A stretch of DNA of 64,000 bases from Clavibacter michiganensis (GTDB taxonomy: Bacteria; Actinomycetota; Actinomycetes; Actinomycetales; Microbacteriaceae), in the NCBI RefSeq assembly GCF_002151125.1, contig NZ_MDJZ01000016.1, forward strand, positions 124,001 to 188,000, written 5' to 3'. Below are positions 1 through 9,001 of the stretch, piece by piece. Under the pieces are notes generated by a model. It was given only the letters and a program-made list of their open reading frames with translations, was not told the origin of the DNA and searched no databases. The position numbers were made by a program, and so were the translations under genes. Each line of letters begins with the position of its first letter. Within the stretch, counting starts at the first letter, position 1.

Positions 1-1
1 C

Positions 2-661
2 GCCGAGGGCGTGCAGGAGAACCTGCCCGAGGCGCACGTCGAGATCGCGACCATGGACCAGCCCGAGCACGGCCTCACCGAGGAGCTGCTCGCCCGCACG
101 GACGTGCTCACCTGGTGGGGCCACGCGGCCCACGCCGAGGTGGACGACGAGATCGTGGAGCGCGTGCACCGGCACGTGCTCGACGGGATGGGCCTCATCG
201 TGCTGCACTCCGGGCACTGGTCGAAGATCTTCACGAAGCTGATGGGCACCACGTGCACGCTCCGCTGGCGCAGTGAGCACGACCGCGAGCTGGTGTGGAC
301 CGTGAACCCGCAGCACCCCATCACCCGCGGCGTGCCGAACCCGATCGTCATCGACGAGCAGGAGATGTACGGCGAGTACTTCGACGTGCCCACGCCCGAC
401 GAGCTCGTCTTCATCTCGGGCTTCACGGGCGGCGAGGTGTTCCGCAGCGGCATGACCTACCGCCGCGGCTTCGGCCGGATCTTCTTCTTCTCGCCCGGCG
501 ACCAGGACTTCCCCGTGTACCACCACCGGGACGTCCGCCGCGTGATCGCGAACGCGTGCGAGTGGGCCCGACCCGACCGCCGCGAGACGCCGACGCTGCT
601 GCGCTACGAGTCCGGCGAGTTCTTCCAGGGGGCCGACTACGCCGGGGCGCTCGAGCGATGA
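2..661 (+). CDS. ThuA-like sugar-utilisation protein, 5' end outside window
   Basis: The frame is open from the first bases, so the N-terminus is missing; 219 codons remain. The sequence matches the ThuA-like family (glutamine-amidotransferase fold) found in trehalose and other sugar-utilisation operons. Seen here are the strand [12 protein letters not shown], the [12 protein letters not shown] loop and a late [17 protein letters not shown] segment. Family members nearly always sit beside Gfo/Idh/MocA oxidoreductases, as here, and are thought to act in keto-sugar metabolism. The stop overlaps the next start (ATGA), so translation is probably coupled. The true substrate cannot be read from this sequence. 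Confidence 0.85.
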   Translation, partial: AEGVQENLPEAHVEIATMDQPEHGLTEELLARTDVLTWWGHAAHAEVDDEIVERVHRHVLDGMGLIVLHSGHWSKIFTKLMGTTCTLRWRSEHDRELVWTVNPQHPITRGVPNPIVIDEQEMYGEYFDVPTPDELVFISGFTGGEVFRSGMTYRRGFGRIFFFSPGDQDFPVYHHRDVRRVIANACEWARPDRRETPTLLRYESGEFFQGADYAGALER

Positions 662-1878
662 CGTCCGTCGAGGAGCGCACGGGGGCCGCCCACCGGATCG
701 TCGCGCCCGCCGACGGCGCGCCGCTCCGGGTGGTGCAGGTCGGCGCGGGCGGCATGGGGAAGGCGTGGCTGAGGACCATCGCGGAGGATCCCGACGTCGA
801 GCTCGTGGGCGTCGTCGACCTCGACGAGGAGGCGGCCCGGGCGGGCGCGTCCGCGCACGGGGCGTCGGCCGAGGCGTCCACCGACCTCGGCGAGCTGATC
901 GCGCGCGTGCGGCCCGATGCCGTCATCGACGTCACCATCCCGCGCGCGCACCACCCCGTCACCACGCAGGCGCTGTTCGCGGGGATCCCCGTGCTCGGCG
1001 AGAAGCCGGTCGCGCTCACGGTCGCGGAGGGGCTGTCGCTCGCGGCGGCCGCCGAGATCACGGGCGAGCTGTTCATGGTCAGCCAGTCGCGCCGCTACAA
1101 CGACCACCTCGTCGCCCTGAAGCGTCGGGCGGCGGACCTCGGCGGCGTCGGCATCGTCACCACCGAGTTCTTCAAGGCCCCGCACTTCGGCGGGTTCCGC
1201 GAGGAGATGGACGACGTGCTGCTGCTCGACATGGCGGTGCACCAGTTCGACGCCGTCAGGTACCTGCTCGACGCGGATCCGGTGGGCGTCTACTGCGAGT
1301 CGTACAACCCCGACTGGAGCTGGTACCGCGGTGACGCGGCCGCCACCGCGGTCTTCGCCTTCGAGGGCGGGGTGCGCTACGTCTACACGGGCAGCTGGTG
1401 CAGCCCGGGCGCGGAGACGTCGTGGAACGGATCCTGGCGGGTCAGCGGCGCGCACGGCACCGCGCTCTGGGACGGCGACCACGAGCCGACGAGCGAGATC
1501 CCGGACGCGCCCGACGGGCCGCCGGCGGATCCCGCGCCGGAGGAGTCGGTGGGCGTCGAGATCGCCGGGTCGCTCCGCGCGTTCGTGCGCGCGCTGCGGA
1601 CCGGTGAGCGGCCGCACGGCGAGGTGCACGGCAACGTGATGAGCCTCGCGATGGTGGAGGCCGCGATCGAGTCGAAGGACACGGGCCGGCGGCTGATGAT
1701 CGACGACGTCCTCGAGCGCGCGTACGCGACCGCGCTCGCCGACGAGCGGCGCGACGACGTGCGCGCGCGGCTCGAGGAGTGGCGCGAGCGGGGCGTGAGG
1801 GAGGCGCTCCAGGGTCCGCCGGCATCCGGGGACCGCCCGGGCATCGCGGCCGTCGCCCGCCCGGCCGCCGCCGGGTAG
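658..1878 (+). CDS. Gfo/Idh/MocA family NAD(P)-dependent oxidoreductase
   Basis: A 406-residue cytoplasmic sugar dehydrogenase-like protein. The N-terminal Rossmann fold shows the dinucleotide motif [12 protein letters not shown] near residues 28-39, followed by an acidic residue in VGVVDLD. The family signature strand GEKPVAL near residue 118 carries the conserved Lys. A C-terminal alpha/beta domain follows ([14 protein letters not shown]). It starts at the ATG overlapping the ThuA stop. Family members oxidise or reduce a sugar or cyclitol carbon. With ThuA upstream and a ROK regulator downstream it is probably a catabolic step for one carbohydrate; the substrate is unknown. Confidence 0.9.
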   Translation: MTSVEERTGAAHRIVAPADGAPLRVVQVGAGGMGKAWLRTIAEDPDVELVGVVDLDEEAARAGASAHGASAEASTDLGELIARVRPDAVIDVTIPRAHHPVTTQALFAGIPVLGEKPVALTVAEGLSLAAAAEITGELFMVSQSRRYNDHLVALKRRAADLGGVGIVTTEFFKAPHFGGFREEMDDVLLLDMAVHQFDAVRYLLDADPVGVYCESYNPDWSWYRGDAAATAVFAFEGGVRYVYTGSWCSPGAETSWNGSWRVSGAHGTALWDGDHEPTSEIPDAPDGPPADPAPEESVGVEIAGSLRAFVRALRTGERPHGEVHGNVMSLAMVEAAIESKDTGRRLMIDDVLERAYATALADERRDDVRARLEEWRERGVREALQGPPASGDRPGIAAVARPAAAG

Positions 1879-1887
1879 CCTCGTCGG

Positions 1888-1902
1888 GTGGGGATCCAGT
1901 GA
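1888..1902 (+). other. leaderless 4-codon mini-ORF coupled to the ROK gene
   Basis: A GTG at 1888 lies 6 bases after a -10-like TAGCCT (1876-1881). It reads four codons (V-G-I-Q) and stops at TGA 1900-1902, which overlaps the GTG start (1899) of the ROK gene as GTGA. The TAG of the TAGCCT box is itself the stop codon of the upstream oxidoreductase gene. The layout suggests a leaderless transcript whose first tiny frame feeds ribosomes to the ROK start. Function is inferred from position only. Confidence 0.4.
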
Positions 1903-3239
1903 CCGGGCACGAGACGGGCGACGCCGAGCGCGCGCCCCTCGCGCCGGTCGCGGACCCCACCCGCGCCGTGCCGCTCGCGCCGGATCCGCGCTCCCGCGAG
2001 ATCCCGCCCGCCGGCGACGCCCGCTCCCGCGGCACCACGCCCGACCACGTCCGCCGCTCCAACCTCGCGACCGTGCTGCAGATCGTGCACGAGACCGGCC
2101 CCGCGTCCCGCTCCGAGCTGACCCGCGAGACGGGCCTCAACCGCTCCACCATCGCCGCGCTCGTGGGCGAGCTGCAGGAGCTCGGGCTCGTCGTGGAGTC
2201 CGAGCCGCCCGGCACCAACCGCGTCGGCCGGCCGAGCCCCATCGTCTCGGCGGATCCGCGCGTCGTGGTCTTCGCGGTGAACCCCGAGATCGACGCCGTC
2301 ACCGTCGGGCTCGTGGGTCTTGACGGCGTGGTGCAGCAGCGGATCCGCCGCGACACCGAGGGGGTGCCCACCGCCGCGCAGGCCGCGCGGCTCGCCGCCG
2401 CGATCATCGACGGGATCCGCGCCGACCTCCGCGCCACCCGGCCCGACGCGCGCGTGCTCGGCATCGGCGTGGCCGTCCCCGGACTCGTGCGCTTCGACGG
2501 CGGCCTCGTGCGCCTCGCGCCGCACCTCGGCTGGGTCGACGAGCCGTTCGCCGCGCTCCTCGCGGAGGCCACCGGGCTGCCCGCGCTCGCCGCCAACGAC
2601 GCGAGCCTCGCCGCCGTCGCGGAGGGGCGGTTCGGATCCGGCCGCGACGTCGACGACCTCGTCTACCTCAACGGCGGCGCGTCGGGCGTCGGCGGCGGCG
2701 TGCTCATCGGCCGGCGCCCGTTCGGCGGCGCGGAGGGCTACGGCGGCGAGCTCGGCCACACGCTCGTCGACTCCGGCGGCGAGCTCTGCCACTGCGGCGC
2801 CGTCGGCTGCCTGGAGACGACCGTCGGGCAGGACGCGCTGCTCGCGGTCACGGGCCTGCCGCGCGCCCGCGCCGACGAGCTCGGCGACGTGCTCGCGGCG
2901 GCGCTCGAGGCGGGCGACGCGGACATCACACGCGAGGTCGAGCGGCAGATCGACAACCTGGCCGTCGCGCTGCGCAACGTCGTCAACATCTTCAACCCGT
3001 CGCTCGTGGTGCTCGGCGGATTCCTCGGGTCGCTGCACGCGGCGGATCCCGACCGGATCCTCGCCCGCGCCACCGCCCAGGCGCTCCCGGGCGCCCGCGA
3101 GGCGCTGCGCATCCGCCGCGCGGCGCTCGGTCCCGACCGGCTCATGATCGGCGCGGCCGAGCTGGCCTTCGCGCGCGTGCTCGTGGATCCCTCGGGCGTC
3201 GCCCGCGAGGCCGCCGCCGCGGAGCGGACCTCCGCCTGA
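1899..3239 (+). CDS. ROK family transcriptional regulator/sugar kinase homologue
   Basis: A 446-residue protein. An N-terminal winged helix-turn-helix (about residues 50-110, SRSELTRETGLNRSTIAALVGELQELGLV) is followed by a ROK domain. The ROK part has the nucleotide-binding strand LGIGVAVPGLV and the zinc site region GELGHTLVDSGGELCHCGAVGCLET with its HxxxxxxGxxCxCGxxGCxE pattern. HTH plus ROK indicates a repressor of the NagC/XylR type rather than a plain kinase. The GTG at 1899 is chosen because it overlaps the stop of a mini-ORF and leaves a short tail before the HTH. It probably controls the ThuA/oxidoreductase locus. Confidence 0.88.
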   Translation: MTGHETGDAERAPLAPVADPTRAVPLAPDPRSREIPPAGDARSRGTTPDHVRRSNLATVLQIVHETGPASRSELTRETGLNRSTIAALVGELQELGLVVESEPPGTNRVGRPSPIVSADPRVVVFAVNPEIDAVTVGLVGLDGVVQQRIRRDTEGVPTAAQAARLAAAIIDGIRADLRATRPDARVLGIGVAVPGLVRFDGGLVRLAPHLGWVDEPFAALLAEATGLPALAANDASLAAVAEGRFGSGRDVDDLVYLNGGASGVGGGVLIGRRPFGGAEGYGGELGHTLVDSGGELCHCGAVGCLETTVGQDALLAVTGLPRARADELGDVLAAALEAGDADITREVERQIDNLAVALRNVVNIFNPSLVVLGGFLGSLHAADPDRILARATAQALPGAREALRIRRAALGPDRLMIGAAELAFARVLVDPSGVAREAAAAERTSA

Positions 3240-3339
3240 GCGACCTGCCGGGGCTGCTGGGCGCCTTCGCGGGCTGACCGCACCCGGTGCCCCGAGATGG
3301 GGCGCGCGCCGCGGCGCCCGGGCCCCTAGCGTCGAGGCC

Positions 3340-3570
3340 ATGGCCTCCACCCCGCGCCCGATCTGGAACGCGGCCGCCGCGCTGCTGCTCACAGCCGGCG
3401 TGCTCGCGGTCGGCGTGTGGTCGGGCGGCTGCGCCGACCACGTGGGCATCCCGGGTGAGTGCTGGGCAGGGCCGAGCCTCGGCTGGCCCGGGGCGATCCT
3501 GGTGTCCGTCGTCTGCGCGTCGCTCGCGGCGCTCTGCATCCGCCGTGCCGCCGGAGGCCGTCGCCGCTAG
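3340..3570 (+). CDS. small two-helix membrane protein, unknown function
   Basis: A 76-residue protein with two hydrophobic segments (residues about 10-29 and 48-68) separated by a loop containing two Cys (CADHVGIPGEC). A basic tail (RRAAGGRRR) suggests both ends are cytoplasmic. The ATG sits 7 bases after TAGCGT (3327-3332), the leaderless arrangement common in this window, which supports it as a real gene. I do not recognise a family and its neighbours do not reveal a job. Confidence 0.6.
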   Translation: MASTPRPIWNAAAALLLTAGVLAVGVWSGGCADHVGIPGECWAGPSLGWPGAILVSVVCASLAALCIRRAAGGRRR

Positions 3571-3704
3571 GCCCGCCCCTGCGCCCCCGGGGGCACGGCA
3601 TCATCCCCGCGGCGTAGGGCCGGGTGGCCCCGATCTGGTCCTCCTGATCGTCCCGGGCGTCGGGCTCCGTCGCGAGGCTGGACGTGCCGAGCAGAGGAGG
3701 GCAC

Positions 3705-4652
3705 ATGATCGAGGCATCCGGCCTGACCAAGGACCACCCGGGAGGACGCGCGGTCGACCACGTCGACTTCGCGATCCGACCCGGCGTCGTCACCGGCTTC
3801 CTGGGGCCGAACGGCGCCGGGAAGTCCACCACGATGCGCATGATCGTGGGCCTCGACCGGCCCACGTCCGGCAGCGTCACCGTGAACGGGAAGGCGTACG
3901 CGCAGCACCGCGCGCCCCTGGGGGAGGTGGGAGCGCTGCTCGACGCGAAGGCCGTGCACTCCGGTCGGTCGGCCAGGGCGCACCTGCTCTCGCTGGCGGC
4001 CACGCACGGGATCCACCCCCGCCGGGTCGACGAGGTCCTCGACATGGCGGGCCTCGCGAGCGTCGCCCGCCGCCGCGTCGGCACCTTCTCGCTCGGGATG
4101 GGCCAGCGCCTCGGCATCGCCGCCGCGCTCCTCGGCGACCCGCGGACCCTGATCCTCGACGAGCCGGTGAACGGGCTCGACCCGGAGGGCGTCCTCTGGA
4201 TCCGCACGCTGCTGCGCGGCCTCGCGGCCGAGGGCCGCACCGTGCTCCTGTCGTCGCACCTGATGAGCGAGATGGCCCTCACCGCCGACCACCTGCTGGT
4301 CCTCGGCCGCGGCCGCGTGATCGTCGACGCCCCCACGCGCGACGTCGTGGAGCGCGCGCAGACCCGCGTCGTGCGCGCCCGGACCCCGATGCGCGCGGAG
4401 CTCGAGCGGGCGCTCGCCGGTCGACCCGGCGTCGCCGTCGTCGCGGTGGAGCACGACGCGCTCGACGTCTCGGGGATGGACGCGCCGGGCATCGCCGCCG
4501 CCGCGTCCGCCGCGGGCGTGGTCCTGCACGGGCTGGCACCCGTCCAGGTCTCCCTCGAGGAGGCCTACATGCAGCTCACGGCCGGCGAGGTCGAGCACCG
4601 CTCCGCCGCATCCGCCGCCACCCGCCACGACGCCCGAGGAGCACGCGCATGA
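3705..4652 (+). CDS. ABC exporter ATP-binding protein
   Basis: A 315-residue ATPase of the drug/bacitracin export type. Walker A is GPNGAGKSTT (about residues 34-43), the signature is FSLGMGQRL, Walker B is TLILDEPVNGLD, and the H-loop is LLSSHLMSEM. A 100-residue C-terminal extension follows. The ATG at 3705 has a strong AGGAGG ribosome site 4 bases upstream; an in-frame GTG lies 21 bases earlier. The stop overlaps the permease start (ATGA). With the two-component genes downstream it resembles a sensor-controlled export or resistance module. Confidence 0.93.
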   Translation: MIEASGLTKDHPGGRAVDHVDFAIRPGVVTGFLGPNGAGKSTTMRMIVGLDRPTSGSVTVNGKAYAQHRAPLGEVGALLDAKAVHSGRSARAHLLSLAATHGIHPRRVDEVLDMAGLASVARRRVGTFSLGMGQRLGIAAALLGDPRTLILDEPVNGLDPEGVLWIRTLLRGLAAEGRTVLLSSHLMSEMALTADHLLVLGRGRVIVDAPTRDVVERAQTRVVRARTPMRAELERALAGRPGVAVVAVEHDALDVSGMDAPGIAAAASAAGVVLHGLAPVQVSLEEAYMQLTAGEVEHRSAASAATRHDARGARA

Positions 4653-5485
4653 CCGCGACCGTCCCCCCGTCCTCCCACCACCCGGCCGTCCAGCCGATCA
4701 CCTTCCGCCGCCTCGTCGCCGGCGAGCGCATCAAGATCGGCTCGCTCCGGTCCACGTGGTGGATCCTCCTGCTCGGCACCGCCGTCGTCCCGGCCTTCGC
4801 GGTCTCCCGCGTCATCAGCATCGCGGGCGTCCCGGAGGCCGTCGGCTCCGAGGTCATGGTCGGCGCGGCCTACGTCACGGGCGGCGTCGCGCTCGCCCAG
4901 CTGGCCTTCGCGGTGCTGGGGGTGATGGTCGTGGCGGGGGAGTACGGATCCGGCCAGATCCGCACCACGCTGACGGTCACCCCGACGCGCGTCCGGGCGC
5001 TGCTCGCGAAGCTCGTCGTCGTGGTGCTGGTCGTCGTGGCCGCGTCGACCGTCGCCGTGCTCGCGGCCTGGGCCGCCAGCGCGCCCTGGTTCGGCGCGAC
5101 CGGCATGTCCATCGACCTGCGGCGCGAGGAGGACGCCCGGCTCGTCCTCGGCACGCCCCTCTACCTCGGCGCGGTCGCCGCGCTCGCGTTCGGCATCGGC
5201 CTGCTCGTCCGCAGCGCGGCCGCGGGCATCTCGATCGTGGTGGGCCTGCTGCTCGTGGTCGAGAACCTCCTCGCCGCGATCCCGTGGGCGCCGCTGCAGT
5301 CCCTCGCGGCGCACCTGCCCTCGAGCGCCGGCAGCCGGCTGCTCCGGTCGGATGCGGTCGGCTCCGTGATCACCGTCGCGAACGGCACCGAGCTGTCCCC
5401 GTGGGGCGGATACGGGGTCATGCTCCTCTGGGTGCTGGGGGTGCTCGCCGTCGCGGCGGTGCTCCTGCGGCGCCGGGATGCGTGA
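4649..5485 (+). CDS. ABC exporter permease (ABC-2 type)
   Basis: A 278-residue integral membrane protein with about six hydrophobic segments (first TWWILLLGTAVVPAFAVSRVI, last YGVMLLWVLGVLAVAAVLL) and an N-terminal cytoplasmic stretch including AGERIKIGSLRSTWW, typical of permeases paired with this ATPase class. The ATG overlaps the ATPase stop by 4 bases. The ATPase and permease probably form an exporter dimer; the substrate is unknown. The kinase gene follows after 97 bases. Confidence 0.9.
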   Translation: MTATVPPSSHHPAVQPITFRRLVAGERIKIGSLRSTWWILLLGTAVVPAFAVSRVISIAGVPEAVGSEVMVGAAYVTGGVALAQLAFAVLGVMVVAGEYGSGQIRTTLTVTPTRVRALLAKLVVVVLVVVAASTVAVLAAWAASAPWFGATGMSIDLRREEDARLVLGTPLYLGAVAALAFGIGLLVRSAAAGISIVVGLLLVVENLLAAIPWAPLQSLAAHLPSSAGSRLLRSDAVGSVITVANGTELSPWGGYGVMLLWVLGVLAVAAVLLRRRDA

Positions 5486-5565
5486 CGCCCGCGCCGGCTC
5501 CCTCGCGGCCGCGGTCGGTCGGCCGGCCGGCGGGCCGCGGCCGGCGACCTGCGAGAGTGGGACCG

Positions 5566-5586
5566 ATGATCCAGGAGCGGGCGTGA
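5566..5586 (+). other. leaderless 6-codon mini-ORF coupled to the histidine kinase
   Basis: ATG 5566 lies 7 bases after GAGAGT (5553-5558), encodes M-I-Q-E-R-A and stops at TGA 5584-5586. That stop overlaps the kinase GTG (5583-5585) as GTGA. The mini-ORF contains the CAGGAG ribosome site used by the kinase. This is the same plan as at 1888-1902 and 28190-28246. Confidence 0.45.
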
Positions 5587-6950
5587 GCGCGGGGCTCGGC
5601 GAGGCGCCCGACCTCGCCGAGCTGCAGGTGCGACGCCTCGGCCCCGTCGGCCGGTTCCTCGCGCGGCGCCCGGCCGTCGGCGACGCGGCGCTCATCGCCT
5701 GCTTCGCCGCCTGGGCGCTCTTCACGGGCGTCGGAGCCGACTCCATGTACGCGCTGCACGTGCACCTCGGCGACGACACGGTGCTCCGGATCCAGACCGC
5801 GTCCCTCGTGCTGACGGCCGCCGGGTGCGCCCTCCTCGTGGCGCGGCGGAGGAGGCCCGTCGTCGTGGCGGCGGGCATGGCGGTCCTCGGGCTGGGGGCG
5901 CTGGCCCTCACCGGCGCGCCGTCGGGGTTCGACCTCGGGCTCGCGCTCGCCCTCCACGCCGTCGCGGTCTCCCGCCGCCCCCTCGTCACCTGGGCCGTCT
6001 TCGTCCCCGCGGTGGGGGCGATGCTCGTCGCCGCGCGCATCCTGCCCCTGCCGCTCCAGGTCGGCGCCGTGATGAGCGGCCTCTCGCCGGACTCCTCGAC
6101 CGGCCCCGATCCCCTCCTCGGCGGGTGGCAGCCGATCGCCCTCCCCGTCCTCGTGCTCGCGCTCCTGGCCGTGGCCGTGGGGACCGGCGTCCGGAGCCGG
6201 CGGCTGCACCTCGCCCGCATCGTGGAGGCCGCCGAGGCGGTCGCCCGCGAGGCCGAGCAGCGCACCCGGCTCGCGGAGGCGGCGGAGCGCGCGCGGATCG
6301 CGCGCGAGATGCACGACGTCGTGGCGCACAGCATCTCGGTGATGGTGGCCCTCGGCGGCGGCGCCTCCATGGCGCTCGACTGGGCGCCGGACCGCGCCCG
6401 CCTCGCCCTCGACGAGCTCGTGGGGACCGGGCGGACGGCCCTCGCCGACATGCGCCGGGTCCTCGGGGTGCTGCACGACGACCCGCCGGCCGACACCGCC
6501 GACCCGGCCGACCCCGCCGCCGCGGAGCCGTCGGTCGCGCCGCTCCCGGGCATCCGCGACCTCGCGGCGCTCCTGGATCGGTTCCGGCTGGCCGGGCTCC
6601 CGGTGCGCGCGACGGGGATCGCCGACCCCCGGCTCGCGCGCGTGGACGCGACGCTGCAGCTCGCGGTGCACCGCATCGTGCAGGAGGCGCTGACGAACGC
6701 GCTGCGGCACGCGCCCGGGACCGCGGCCGTCGAGGTGGCGATCCGCCTGCTCCCCGGCCGGATGGAGGTCGTCGTCGCCGACCAGGGCCCGGGCGTCCCG
6801 GTGGAGCGGACCCCCGGCTCGGGCCGCGGGGTGCTCGGCATGCGGGAGCGGGCGGCCGCGTTCGGCGGCACGGTGGACGCGGGTCCGCACGGGCGGGGCT
6901 GGCGCGTGCGCGCGGAGCTCCCGTGGGACGACGAGGAGGACGACGCATGA
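5583..6950 (+). CDS. sensor histidine kinase (HisKA_3 / NarL-partner type)
   Basis: A 455-residue membrane sensor. Several transmembrane helices occupy residues about 33-205, followed by a coiled coil and the dimerisation/phosphoacceptor motif RIAREMHDVVAHSISVM with His244. The C-terminal HATPase domain has DQGPGVPV and GRGVLGMRERAAAFGG. The GTG start follows a CAGGAG site inside a mini-ORF. The response regulator begins in the kinase stop codon, so the two form a standard pair. The upstream ABC exporter is the likely target; the stimulus cannot be read from the sequence. Confidence 0.92.
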   Translation: MSAGLGEAPDLAELQVRRLGPVGRFLARRPAVGDAALIACFAAWALFTGVGADSMYALHVHLGDDTVLRIQTASLVLTAAGCALLVARRRRPVVVAAGMAVLGLGALALTGAPSGFDLGLALALHAVAVSRRPLVTWAVFVPAVGAMLVAARILPLPLQVGAVMSGLSPDSSTGPDPLLGGWQPIALPVLVLALLAVAVGTGVRSRRLHLARIVEAAEAVAREAEQRTRLAEAAERARIAREMHDVVAHSISVMVALGGGASMALDWAPDRARLALDELVGTGRTALADMRRVLGVLHDDPPADTADPADPAAAEPSVAPLPGIRDLAALLDRFRLAGLPVRATGIADPRLARVDATLQLAVHRIVQEALTNALRHAPGTAAVEVAIRLLPGRMEVVVADQGPGVPVERTPGSGRGVLGMRERAAAFGGTVDAGPHGRGWRVRAELPWDDEEDDA

Positions 6951-7624
6951 CGAGGATCCTGCTGGTGGACGACCAATCGCTGGTGCGGATGGGGTTCCGG
7001 CTCGTGCTGGAGAGCGCCCCCGACCTCGAGGTCGTCGGCGAGGCGGCCGACGGGCGCACCGCGATCGACCAGGTCGCCGCGCTCCGCCCGGACGTCGTGC
7101 TGATGGACGTCCGGATGCCGGGGGTCGACGGCATCGAGGCGACCCGGCGCATCGTCGAGGAGCACCCGGCCGTGCGCGTGCTGATCCTCACGACCTTCGA
7201 CGTCGACGAGCACGCGTTCGCCGCCCTGCGCGCCGGCGCCAGCGGCTTCCTCCTGAAGGACGCGACGCCCGCCGAGCTGGCGTCCGCGGTGCGCGTGGTG
7301 GCCTCCGGCGACTCCGTGGTCGCGCCGCGCGTGACCCGGCGGATGCTCGAGATGTTCGCCGGCGTGCTGCCCGTGGGGTCCGCCGCACCCGCCGCCGACG
7401 GCGTCCACCCGCGGCTGGCGGCGCTCACGCCGCGAGAGACGGAGGTGCTGCGCCGCGTCGCCGAGGGGCGCTCGAACGCGGAGATCGCCGGCGACCTGTT
7501 CCTCGCGGAGGCGACCGTGAAGACGCACGTCGGCCGGATCCTCGCCAAGCTCGGCGTCCGCGACCGGGTGCAGGCCGTCGTCCTCGCCTACGAGACGGGG
7601 CTGGTGCGCGCCGGGGCGGAGTGA
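6947..7624 (+). CDS. NarL/LuxR-family response regulator
   Basis: A 225-residue regulator. The receiver domain has the acidic pair in LLVDDQ (residues 8-9), phospho-acceptor Asp54 in VVLMDVRMPG and the conserved Lys in GFLLKDATP. The C-terminal LuxR helix-turn-helix reads LTPRETEVLRRVAEG through ATVKTHVGRILAKLGVRDR. The ATG overlaps the kinase stop. It probably activates or represses the exporter operon in response to the kinase at 5583-6950. Confidence 0.94.
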   Translation: MTRILLVDDQSLVRMGFRLVLESAPDLEVVGEAADGRTAIDQVAALRPDVVLMDVRMPGVDGIEATRRIVEEHPAVRVLILTTFDVDEHAFAALRAGASGFLLKDATPAELASAVRVVASGDSVVAPRVTRRMLEMFAGVLPVGSAAPAADGVHPRLAALTPRETEVLRRVAEGRSNAEIAGDLFLAEATVKTHVGRILAKLGVRDRVQAVVLAYETGLVRAGAE

Positions 7625-7684
7625 CCGCGCGCGGCGTCCTGCGCGTGCGGGGGCCAGGTTTCTCCATCCGGATAATGAGAAGGG

Positions 7685-8902
7685 ATGCCCACCTCGCCCC
7701 ACCGCCGTCGCTCCTCGTCCGTCCCCGTGATCGCGGGCCTCGGCATCGCGGGCCTGACCCTGCTCGGCGGATGCGCGCCGGGGGAGCCCGAGCTGCCCGC
7801 CTGCATCGCCCGCACCGCCGTCGACGCGGTCCCCGCCGAGGGAGCGCTGTTCGGCGTCAACCCCGACTGGGGGGACCAGACGCTCGCGGCGTACGCCGAG
7901 CTGCTCGGGCGCGATCCCGCGGTCGCCGTGTCCTTCGCGGACGTCCCGCTCGACGCGACGGACCGGGAGAACGTGCTCGCCGCCGGCGAGCAGGTGCGCG
8001 GCATGGGCGGCACCCTGCTCCTCACCCTCGAGCCGCGCGAGGGCCTCGCCGAGGTCACCGACGAGGTGGCGGGGAACGTCGCCGGGCTCGTCGACGGGAT
8101 CCAGCGCACCGGCGTGCCCGTCGTGGTCCGCTTCGCGCACGAGATGAACGGGTCCTGGTACGCCTGGGGCCAGCAGCCGGAGGAGTACGTGGCGGCCTTC
8201 CGCCGGGTCGCCGACGCGCTGCACACGCGGGCGCCGGGCAGCGCCGTCATGTGGGCGCCCAACGAGGGCGGCGGCTACCCGTTCACGGGCGGCCCGTCCG
8301 CGGCCGTCGCGGGCACCGAGGCCTTCGAGCTCCTCGACACCGACGGCGACGGGGTCCTCACGATCGCCGACGACCCCTACGCGCCCTACTACCCGGGCGA
8401 CGACGCGGTCGACTGGGTCGGCATGTCGCTGTACCACTGGGGATCCGAGCACCCATGGGGCGAGAACGTGCTGCCCGAGGAGGGCAAGTTCGCCGCCCAG
8501 CTCACCGGCGAGTACGCCGGCCTCGACGGCGACCAGACAGCGGTGCCGGACTTCTACGGCGTCTACGGCATCGAGCACGGCAAGCCCGTCGCCATCCCCG
8601 AGACCGCGGCGCTCGTCGTCCCGCGCGGCGACGACGCGGGCGAGCGCGCCATCAAGCAGGCCTGGTGGGCGCAGGTGCTGTCCGACGACACCGCGGCCCG
8701 CTTCCCCGAGCTCAAGATGGTCAACTGGTTCGAGTGGGACAAGGAGGAGGCCGAGGTCGGCGAGAGCGTCGACTGGACCGTGCTCGGCGACCCGGCCACC
8801 CGCGCGGCCTTCGCCGAGGAGCTCCCCGCCTGGCTGCGGTTCGGGGCGGCCCCGGAGCCCTGCGCGGTCCTGACCGGGGCTCCTCCGAGCGCCGGCGGCT
8901 GA
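7685..8902 (+). CDS. GH26-like beta-mannanase-type lipoprotein
   Basis: A 405-residue protein with a lipoprotein signal (basic start, hydrophobic core, lipobox LLGGC with Cys30). The mature part resembles glycoside hydrolase family 26: VVVRFAHEMNGSWYAWG carries the probable acid/base Glu153, AVMWAPNEGG follows, and PVAIPETA offers Glu306 as nucleophile. GH26 enzymes cut beta-mannan or mixed-linkage glucan; anchoring outside the membrane suits a plant polysaccharide. The ATG lies 8 bases after GATAAT (7671-7676), a leaderless layout. An acidic EF-hand-like DTDGDGVLT loop at 218-226 may bind calcium. Confidence 0.8.
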   Translation: MPTSPHRRRSSSVPVIAGLGIAGLTLLGGCAPGEPELPACIARTAVDAVPAEGALFGVNPDWGDQTLAAYAELLGRDPAVAVSFADVPLDATDRENVLAAGEQVRGMGGTLLLTLEPREGLAEVTDEVAGNVAGLVDGIQRTGVPVVVRFAHEMNGSWYAWGQQPEEYVAAFRRVADALHTRAPGSAVMWAPNEGGGYPFTGGPSAAVAGTEAFELLDTDGDGVLTIADDPYAPYYPGDDAVDWVGMSLYHWGSEHPWGENVLPEEGKFAAQLTGEYAGLDGDQTAVPDFYGVYGIEHGKPVAIPETAALVVPRGDDAGERAIKQAWWAQVLSDDTAARFPELKMVNWFEWDKEEAEVGESVDWTVLGDPATRAAFAEELPAWLRFGAAPEPCAVLTGAPPSAGG

Positions 8903-9001
8903 GGCCCGGCGCGGCTGCCTGTGCACGGGCGCGAGGGCGGCGGGTGCCGGGTGCCTAGGCTCGCGGGCATCCCGCCCACCCGAACCCCGAACGGATCCGC
9001 C